This document shows positions 56,800-64,000 of a stretch of 64,000 bases of DNA, piece after piece. The stretch's first letter is position 1. Each line of letters begins with the position of its first letter. Made by a program: the position numbers and the translations under genes. The notes below the pieces were generated by a model. That model was not told where the DNA came from and did not search any database. It saw only the letters and a program-made list of their open reading frames with translations. The stretch comes from Gnetum montanum (Eukaryota > Streptophyta > Gnetopsida > Gnetales > Gnetaceae): the NCBI GenBank assembly GCA_015680685.1, contig MNCI01019132.1, forward strand, positions 293,114 through 357,113, read 5' to 3'.

Positions 56800-57910
56800 G
56801 GTGTTTTTATTAGCTTCTACTTCAAGGTTTGGAAAGGTAGCTCACATTCCTTGGTCCATTCAAAGGGTACATCCTTTTTCATTAATTCTACCAACAATTT
56901 TATGATCTTCGAAAAGTTCTCAATGAAGTGTCTATAATAGCCTATATGTCCAAGGAATGATCATATGTCTTTTATGGTTTCAGGTTGACAAGTGATTCCT
57001 TGGATGACTTTAATTTTCTTAGGATCTACCTCCATCATTGTTTGTGAAATTTTATGCCCTAATATAATGCCCTCTTAGACCATTAACTAGATTTTTTGCT
57101 AATTGAGCCTTAAGTTGGTTTTTAACACACCATTTTAGTATATGCTCTAATTGGTCCAATGCTTGTTCAAAGTCCACTCTGTAGGTGGAGAAATCATCCA
57201 TAAATATCTCCATACCATTTTCTATTTGCTACTAAAATATACTGAGAACTAGATGTTGAAATGTTTCTAGGACATTGCACAAGCCAAATGACATCTACCT
57301 ATATGCAAATGTCTCCCAAGGACTTGTGAATGTAGTCTTGGCTTAGTCTTCTGGTGCTATTTGAATTTGATTGTACCCACTGTAACCATCCAGAAAACTA
57401 TAATAGCAATTCCTTGCAATGGTATCTAAGACTTGGTCAACAAATGGCAATGGGAAATGGTCTTTAAATGTTTCCATGTTTAACATCCTAAAGTCTATAC
57501 ACACCCTCTATTTACCTTCCTTTTTTAGCACAATGACTAGTGGGCTAATCCATTCACTGTTAGCAATGGGGTAGATGAACCTAGTCTTCATAAGTTATTC
57601 AATTTCTTTTTAACTACTTTATTAAGCTTTGGGTTCAATCATCTCTGCGGTTGTCGTCAAGGCTTCATAGAGGGATCAATGTAGATTCTATGTTGGCATA
57701 TCCTAGGATCGATTTCAGTTAATTCAAGATATGACCAAGCAAAGGCTTTTGACCATTTTTTTACCATCTTCAGCAATTTTTCTTTTTGTTGAGGAGTGAG
57801 TTTAGCATTAATGATTATCAGTTTTCCATTCTTAAGAAATGTATACTCCATAGCGATGGGCAATGGTTTTAACTCAAGGGTCTCTTGCTTAAACTCATCA
57901 GGGATTTCTA
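56800..57910 (-). pseudogene. E4 reverse transcriptase, broken
   Basis: The N-terminal piece (57657-57863) has KLTPQQKEKLLKMVKKWSKA and IDPRICQHRIYID. Motif A, FLDGYSGYNQI, is at about 57370-57402. TFTSPWETFAYR and MSFGLCNVLETFQ follow with a stop between them. The catalytic box F-M-D-D (57193-57204) followed by FS is of the type seen in Athila-lineage RTs. The connection part with FSKI-type motifs is at about 56900. Stops rule out a full enzyme, but unlike E2 and E3 both active-site motifs survive. Confidence 0.75.
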
Positions 57911-58172
57911 ACTTCCCCTAGTTGATATTCTCGATGTCAGTACTTGGAAGTTGGTGATGGACTTGCTCTAATGCATCTATGCTTTCAATATAGGCACAAG
58001 TCAAGCTCTTAGTTGGTTCCATGCATAAAGTTGAATTGCTCTCTCAGTCAGCTGTTAGCCATTGAGTGCCTTCTTATCTTGTGGTTGCTACATACATGCA
58101 TCTTTGTATGTCATTTATTTATGCACACTAGTTGCATGTAGGCAATGTTAAGCATTGTACAAACTAGGACTT

Positions 58173-58583
58173 CTACATGTAGTTACACCCTGTGTCACTA
58201 TATGCAATGCATGCAACTTTCTTCGTCTTAATCTTTCCAAATGTATTTTCTTTTGATATTTCTAGGAAAAGATCATGTATTCCTAGGCATGCATCAATCG
58301 TACCGAGCCATGCTCTTCCCATTATGATTGGGAAGTCCCCCTTACAGTTGTTAACTTGGATCACTAGGAAATTAGCTGCATACGACCACCCAAAAATAGT
58401 GGTGACAATGTCCTTCACTAGTCCTAATGGAATAGTGATGGATTGGTTGGCCAACTCTAAACAAATGTTACTCTTTTTTAGTGGAGGCAAGTTCCAAGCT
58501 TTGTATATTTCTTGAGAGATTAAGTTAACACTAGAACTTAAATCCAAAAGAGCTTTGCAAGGCTCATTCCCAGCAATTTGCAA
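58173..58583 (-). pseudogene. E4 protease domain (136-codon open piece)
   Basis: Retropepsin-like: NEPCKALLDLSSSVNLISQE holds the active-site Asp in DLSS, where most plant gypsy proteases have DLGA or D(S/T)GA. Downstream FLVIQVNNCKGDFPIIMGRAW matches the second conserved strand and the ILGRP/IMGRAW element. It would cut the Gag-Pol polyprotein. It lies between the gag tail and RT, presumably once in the same frame. Confidence 0.7.
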
Positions 58584-58599
58584 ATATATAAGAGGACTT

Positions 58600-60955
58600 C
58601 CAAGATTAGAGAATTTCCTAGGAAGATGACCAGCTTTAATCTAATCAATGATGGCATGAGTTAATATGATAGTATGTGTGGAGTGTGATTTTTGATTCGA
58701 AGGAAGCTTAAAAGATTCGAATGATGGTGATGCATTTGGAGGATTAGCCACTTGTGGTTGTAAGGACTTGGTTGGACTATTGGTTCTAAAGAAAGGTCTT
58801 TTCTTTGATCGGTTGTCTAAACCAATAGTAGGTTGAGGATTAATAGTTCTTGTAGCATTACGTTGTTGCGGCTAGGCAAGAAGCTTGCCCTGCATAGTTG
58901 GAGTAGATGGTAATGGAGCTAAGGGTGGAAGAGGTGCATTTAGATGAGAAGGATAGCACATATGTGGAACATCATTCCTAGGAGAAGGAGTTCTATAGTA
59001 CTCTTGGATCTAGTAGTCAGGTTAAAGAGCAACATGACTAGTAGAGTCATGTGGAGAGATTGGTTACTAAATGTAATACTCATACAAGTCAGGTTGATGG
59101 TAAGAATACTATTGATGTAGTGGTGGCATTCCCCATGATTATGGGTGTTTCCACCATTAATACTGTTCATTCAATTGTGGTGGAGCTCCACTTGGATAAT
59201 ATGTCAAGAATTGGTGGAACTACCTTGGGTTACGTTGGGGATAAGGTAACCTTCTGAGTGTTTTCCGTCTGTTTAATCATGGGTTTAGTGCATATACCCT
59301 AGAATTTTGCAAATGTGACACTGTTGGGAAACATCCTTTAGGATGGTCATATTGGCATATGTCACATCTGCCATCATTGCCTATGTCTAAATCCACAACC
59401 TATTCAATGACAGCAACCTTGTCGTTACCTTTGTTACATGTATACTTAACTTCTTTCTTTTTGCTCCTCTCTCAGTCACTACTTGGTTCTCTAGACACCT
59501 CTACTATTTTTAGAACATTTTAAAATTTACTATCTAGGGAGTTCCACATTTGATCGACCTTTGCCAATACTTTTGATGAAAATTTTTGGATGGGCAAAGT
59601 CTTTCTATTCACCATCTCTTCAAGTGGTGACTCTTCCTCATCTTCACAAAATCTAATTTCCTTCTTTCAGAGGGAAGGATCTCTATTATATTCCTTTGCA
59701 CTTTCTCTTTTCTTCAACTCACCTTCCTCCTTGGCAACTTGCTCTAATAATCTTTGTATTTGATGGGCTCTGAGCTTGGATAGTCTTCCTTGGGCATAAG
59801 TCCCAAGGGTTCTTCGTGTTTCGTACCTAAGCCCATCTACGAGATGGCATAGTTGTTCCTTTTGCGAGTAACCATGGCTAGGACAATGATGTAACAATGA
59901 ATAGTACTAGCCCATAGCATCATCCAAGGATTTGTGTCCTCCTTGTTTTCATCATTAGATTTGCTTACGCAGGTTGGACACCTGGGAGTATGTTTGATAC
60001 TTATTGTTGAATAGTTCTAACATGGTATTCCATCGACGAATGGATTCCAGTTCTAAGGACCAGCGCTAGCTTTCTACTTCCTTGATCAATGTCCATGGAA
60101 ACAACTTTAGCTTTTGCCACATGTTTTCTATATTTTGTAAGGCACATGCATTGTGGAATGCTTGTAGATGGTTTTGAGGATCAATAGTGTACCCTCCTTC
60201 AAATCATGGGATGTTATTTATGTCTAGTCTTCTAATCTTGCTATCTTTTTGGTGCCTTGTTGGGATTCTAACAGCCTCTGTTATATTTAACATACTTCAT
60301 GTGGTGAGTAGGGGTTCATCGTGATCATGTTGTCTATGGCATCTATGATGCCTGTGCTATTCCCTACTCTTCCTTCTTTTGTGATGTGTCTCTTTGGATT
60401 GCCCTCATCCCCTTTCTCGACTATTTTGTCTATGATCTCTATTTCGTTTATCATTTTCCTCATGGTATTTCCCCTTGTGACTATGTTTAGATCCCAAAGG
60501 AGAGGGGGAAGGAGATGATGAAGGTGAAGAGGAAGGAGGATTGGCATCATGATGGTGCTTGTCACCTTCTCTTCGATGGTCACGACCTTAGTTGTGGTTA
60601 CGATTGGAATGTCTATCAGTATCATGTGTTTGTGTTCCTTTCTTAGACCCTTTGTGTTTATTGGTACCAGAACCTAGGTTACAAATAGTTGAGTGAAGAT
60701 TCTGATACACAATTCCTTGACTAAAGTCAACGAGGGGAACATCATTTTTTGACAAACCTTTCGAGGCAGGTTCACCCCCCTTGGTTTCACTTAAGACATA
60801 TGGGACATCCTGAGATTGCTTTCCCTTCACAGATTTGTAATGTCTCTCTTGTTATAAATCCCTCTAGCGTTATGCCTCCATGGGTTGATAATCTCTCAAA
60901 TCTTGTTCATGCACAACGTACTCCGATTGTAAGTGCTTCATACCAATTCATGTGA
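58600..60955 (-). pseudogene. E4 gag, broken
   Basis: In order: an N-terminal part including KGKQSQDVPYVLSETKGGEP (60588-60830); a His/Arg/Asp/Ser-rich region like an SR domain (60290-60600); the capsid with LFPWTLI and YYSLLHHCPSHGYSQKEQL (59667-60130) and DGLRYETRRTLGTYAQGRL; a variant zinc knuckle CDICQYDHPKGC (59335-59372), spaced C-x2-C-x3-H-x3-C; and a Pro/Tyr/Gln-rich tail (58940-59260). About a dozen stops interrupt an otherwise continuous frame. It would form the particle and bind RNA. Confidence 0.7.
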
Positions 60956-61319
60956 AAGCATGCAAAAGCATGCCCGGGATTGAGCAATCGAGAGGTAACA
61001 CTATGTTACCTTCTAAATCACACCATCGCAACTGTTCATCCTAGTGGAGGATAAAGGTAAAGTTTGGTACATACTCGTCAAGATGAGCATATACCAAGTG
61101 AAACTGTTGGGGCACTAGCAGATCATCATGTGCACTTCACCTCTGATTATTCATGGTGTCAGACCTAGGTGGTGAAGCACGCTCATAAGAAGAAGGACAC
61201 ATGATTGATTATTCAATGTGTAGTACTCTTTTTTGATGATTGTAGGATAACTAACCCTAAGGATTTGTTCCAATGATGGAAGGATTTCCTAAGTTCTAAT
61301 CAGTGCATAAACAACAAAA

Positions 61320-61338
61320 TCCTTGGCAACGGTGCCAA
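61320..61338 (-). other. E4 primer-binding site
   Basis: TTGGCACCGTTGCCAAGGA on the minus strand, next to the LTR stub, close to the tRNA-Asp-type site of Athila/Tat elements. Confidence 0.75.
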
Positions 61339-61362
61339 TGATGAGCGATGAGGTACCCCTAC
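61339..61362 (-). repeat. 24-bp stub of the E4 5' LTR
   Basis: It starts TGATGAGCGATGAGG and ends CCCCTAC. The very similar TGATGAGTGGCGAGG starts again at 61363. Read as the inner end of the E4 5' LTR, interrupted by E5. A local tandem duplication is the alternative. Confidence 0.5.
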
Positions 61363-62182
61363 TGATGAGTGGCGAGGTACCCCTACACTCAACCATACGA
61401 ATATGAGCATTACACCCATGATCTAGTGGAACTCCACAGACGAACTAGTTGTGGCATCTAGACAATTAGCCTTAGGTCGCAGTTCGTTGTCTTCCCACCT
61501 AGACTAGTATTAGCTTTATCGCGTATGGTTTAGTCCAGAGTGAGGTGTATGATGGGTTTCTAATCTAATGCTACTCCTGAGGGTAATGGAAAGTAATATT
61601 ATCTAATCTAGAAGAGAAGGGTGAGAGAGACTAATCTAGCCTAAGTGCGATGAGCATCCATTCCTTAATTATCTGTACACATCTTGGACTTTGTGCATGA
61701 CTACCACTGGGATTACCAAGTGCAGATCCTAGGTACGCTACTGGGTTACCAAGTAGTCACTTAAATGCTCGTAATCAAGTTGTACTCATTTGGTGTTTTA
61801 ACATGAGTTTAAGGTTGAGAGAGATTAAGTAGGAAAGCATTAAATAACATTTAATTAAATAATTAAACTAAGTGAATGCTACAATGATGAAGTAATCTCG
61901 ATCTTTATTACCAGTCATGTGTGTGTCCAAGTACGTCACACTCGAATAAAGGATGTTGTACAATTACATTCACCATACTGCAGACATACATTGGGAAATA
62001 ATTCTAACTCTAAGAAGGAAAAACTGCAAGATTTTGGCTAAGGGACTAAAAACTAGATTCCTAAACTCATTTGTCTACCTCTTATTTATAGATGAGGAGA
62101 CCGGCTGCGATATTGCATATGCGATATCACGATTGGGCATGCGATACATGATATCGTGGTCGCCCCAAATGACAACTCATCA
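61363..62182 (-). repeat. E5 3' LTR
   Basis: 820 bp, TGATGAGTGG to AACTCATCA. It is closer in U5 to the NE1 LTRs (shared ACCTAGACTAGTATT and GAGTGAGGTGTATGATG-type words) than to the E4 LTR. The minus-strand TATAAATA is at 62083-62090 and a GATATC cluster at 62107-62156. Confidence 0.85.
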
Positions 62183-62347
62183 TATCCCCACAACTGAATG
62201 AAAACTCGTCCTTGAGTTATAGTAATTACATAGTGGATAGGTACGGGATTATTAGATGGGAAAATGGGATTATGTCGCAGTGTGGAATGAAAAAAAAAAC
62301 AAAGACACAACACACAGAATGTTCTACATCTACAAAAATTTTGGAAC

Positions 62348-62720
62348 TCATGTAGTTCTTGGTGGTAATGGCTCCTCCATTGGTGCCTTCCCTTTGTCTT
62401 GTGATCTAGGTCTTGAGGCTTGATGGCATTGAAGTATGGCCTAGAGTTTTTCCTCTTCGGTCCAAGGGTCTTGTGCCATCCATGCTAATGTTCCAATGTT
62501 TGATAGAGTCGGCACTTCCCATGGACAAGGTAGTTGCAGAAACATTTGATTGGCCTTGACATACCAAGCCGCGAAAACCCGTCGTCCCTCTTCATAGGCT
62601 CTAGCTTTATCCTTGTACTCTTGAAAATCTTCTAGTCATCAAGCCAAGTCTATTACGACACCTTTCTATACCGTTTGAAATTGTTAGTGTAAGGCTAGAA
62701 TGAAGAAAATACTAGATGAT
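62348..62720 (-). pseudogene. E5 aORF, C-terminal part
   Basis: It ends PMEEPLPPRTT with a TGA at 62348-62350. Reading upstream: FAAWYVKANQMFLQLPCPWE, SNIGTLAWMAQDPWTEEEKL and EDFQEYKDKARAYEEGRR, which matches NE1 closely and E2 more distantly. Two adjacent TGA codons at about 62635-62640 are where Arg (CGA) would fit, pointing to CpG decay. Further up it passes into unmatched sequence, where an AAG|GTAGGG and TTCTAG pair (62700-62750) could frame an intron or mark a breakpoint. Confidence 0.5.
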
Positions 62721-63376
62721 CCTCAGAAGAAATACAGAATACCCTACCTTCGCTTGAGGGCAAGCTGGAATGGATGAAGCAAGAGTGCCTTGAATGGTCT
62801 GCACACGGATCAAATGAGGACTTCCCCAATGTACGCACTTTCCAATGTGTTGGATTATACATAAATGATGCACATTAAATGTAACCCGTAACGTAAACAG
62901 ACATGATGATGTGAATGTAAATGTAAATTGAAAATAAATAAAACTGCAATAAATCTGGGTAGAATGTAAACTGTTTTATATCAAAAAAATGGTTATAGAG
63001 TGCATTGGTTAGAACGCAATTGTGGATTGATCACAAGGTAGCTATTTAGCCCCGATGGGTGATGATGGGTGTTGGAAGATGTAGGTTTTGGATTTCAGGG
63101 AAATGTAGTGTCCAAGTCTGATGCCCAGCGTATAGAGGTTGATGCCCAGATTTGCTAAGTGTCCCCGCTTCTAGTTTTTTTGTGTCCATTTGTAAAAATT
63201 TCCAACCCCCGATCTAATGAAAAATCAGGGTTTTTATAAGATCTTGGGCGTTAGATTCAGATCTGGAAGGGGATGATTGGCTGTGAGGTGAGAAAAATTC
63301 GGATCGGGAGACAGGTGGTGCATTTGACCGAGTGCAGGATATGTTACAACTGTGCAGCATGAAGCGTATGAGATTC

Positions 63377-63525
63377 AACATCAACCTCAGTGTACAGGCT
63401 TAGCATCAACCTTAGCATACAAGTTTAGCATCAACCTCAGCATACAGGCTTAGCATCAACCTCAACATACAGGCTCAGCATCAACCTCAGCATACAGGCT
63501 CAGCATGCACCTTAGCGTACACCTC
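63377..63525. repeat. 25-bp minisatellite, six copies
   Basis: Unit AGCATCAACCTCAGCATACA plus GGCTT, six copies with a few changes. The period is not a multiple of three, so it is unlikely to be coding. Confidence 0.85.
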
Positions 63526-63640
63526 ATGAATTAAGATGTTGGATGTCTAACTATGTATGCTAGTCCTTGTCCCTTGATGCTTGAGTGCTGCTGATCCTCT
63601 AGGGTGTCTGGATGCCAATTTTGACTTCATTTTGATGTAG

Positions 63641-64000
63641 TTTTGGGCCTGTTTTAGTGGTGTACGCTGGGCTATACGCTGGCCAGCGTACAGTAAGATG
63701 TACCCAGTTTACACTCTTGAAAATGCATCATTTCAAGGTTAAAACTTGATTTTCAGGTGCTTGTGATGATGCCCAATAGTTTCCCTACCTCCAGGAGACA
63801 ATTTCAAGTGAAAATCTTGCTCTTTGGTGCCTATTTTGGGCCATTTTTGGTGGTGTACGTTGGCCAGCGTATAGCAAGATGTAGCCAGCATACACACACA
63901 AAAAAGCATCATTTTAAGATTAAAACTTGATTTTCAGGTGCCTATGATGATGCCCAATAGTTGCCCTACCTCCAAGAGTCAATTTCAAGTGAAAATATTT
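63641..64000. repeat. 193-bp tandem repeat, two units, continuing off the edge
   Basis: TTTTGGGCC at 63641 recurs at 63834. Both units share GGTGTACG, GGCCAGCGTA, AAAACTTGATTTTCAGGTGC and GATGATGCCCAATAGTT. The second unit is cut by the window end. Confidence 0.8.
63675..63690. other. 16-bp perfect palindrome
   Basis: TACGCTGGCCAGCGTA equals its own reverse complement. The second repeat unit has one mismatched pair (TACGTTGGCCAGCGTA). It could form a cruciform or bind a dimeric factor. Confidence 0.7.

Larger units (their letters stand above)
52579..61362 (-). mobile_element. E4: Ty3/gypsy (Athila/Tat-type) element, best-preserved pol
   Basis: Read on the minus strand: a 24-bp stub of 5' LTR (61339-61362), primer site, gag, protease, RT, RNase H, integrase, a short aORF-position frame, a degenerate polypurine tract and a 3' LTR (52579-53412). 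The stub is followed by the LTR of an NE1-type element (E5), most simply an insertion into the 5' LTR of E4. The internal region is about 7.9 kb, shorter than that of E2 because the aORF region is small. The key catalytic residues of RT, RNase H and integrase are present, though stops break every frame. A left target repeat would be ATTTT (52574-52578); its partner is out of the window. Confidence 0.85.
61363..62720 (-). mobile_element. E5: NE1-type gypsy element, 3' part
   Basis: A full LTR (61363-62182) of the NE1 type is followed by a polypurine tract (62183-62193, plus-strand TATCCCCACAA) and internal 3' sequence that matches NE1 14474 onwards, including the aORF C-terminus. The matching sequence fades at about 62620-62720. 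Since the LTR is followed by internal sequence rather than flank, E5 must continue to the right; its gag and other LTR would lie beyond the window or be lost. Confidence 0.75.
62721..64000. other. Unassigned region with tandem repeats
   Basis: No gene recognised. It contains a TATAAGATC-type promoter word (about 63234), a 25-bp minisatellite (63377-63525) and two units of a 193-bp tandem repeat (63641-64000) with a 16-bp palindrome. It could be the internal or LTR region of another element. Confidence 0.4.

Noticed and set aside
61339-61386. Simple 24-bp tandem duplication as the full explanation of the E4/E5 junction
   Set aside because: It does not explain why the LTR that follows is of NE1 type and leads into internal sequence; kept only as an alternative.
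63377-63525. CRISPR-like regular repeat
   Set aside because: Units are head to tail with no spacers, so it is a minisatellite; the genome is eukaryotic.

Overview
The window looks like intergenic chromosome from a large-genome seed plant. I suspect a gymnosperm, but nothing in the sequence fixes the species. It is AT-rich and packed with decayed LTR retrotransposons nested inside one another. It holds one convincing host gene, a two-exon tau-class glutathione S-transferase on the minus strand at 50439-51336. No tRNA, rRNA or CRISPR array was seen. There is a 48-base assembly gap at 42491-42538 and a single N at 54399.

Layout. 1-900: CpG-retaining, unassigned, possibly a gene fragment. 901-2512: remnant with an LTR-like promoter and a primer-binding-like site. 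2513-8400 (E1, plus strand): Ty1/copia-type element with long LTRs, a broken gag and no recognisable pol. 8401-13326: AT-rich old repeats, including one copy (11068-12055) of an ancient about 1 kb direct repeat. 13327-31353 (E2, minus strand): Ty3/gypsy element of Athila/Tat type. Its 3' LTR is split by the nested, pol-less relative NE1 (13624-19537, perfect 5-bp target duplication GTTAC). 31354-32109 and 48637-49118: flank and second copy of the ancient repeat, interrupted by E3. 32110-48631 (E3, minus strand, target duplication GTAAG): another gypsy element. Between 32885 and 38565 its 3' end is replaced by foreign DNA that begins with a plus-strand gag-protease remnant. 49119-52578: the GST gene and its flanks, with a LINE-like remnant. 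52579-61362 (E4, minus strand): the gypsy copy with the best-preserved pol. 61363 to at least 62720 (E5): an NE1-type element apparently inserted into the 5' LTR of E4. About 62720-64000: unassigned sequence with a 25-bp minisatellite and a 193-bp tandem repeat.

How the parts work together. E2, E3, E4, NE1 and E5 form one superfamily. They share LTR ends (TGATGA...TCATCA), a tRNA-Asp-like primer site, a gag with a His/Arg/Asp-rich N-terminus, and protease-RT-RNase H-integrase order (absent from NE1). They also share an extra open frame between integrase and the 3' LTR, called aORF here. The aORF lies in the same place in the copies where that region can be read, and its ATG directly follows an intron-acceptor-like AG in four of them. 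Its frame stays open apart from substitution stops in long stretches, and a short form survives in the pol-less NE1. This is the best candidate for an undescribed component. Every retroelement reading frame here is broken, so these are relics; the GST gene alone looks intact.
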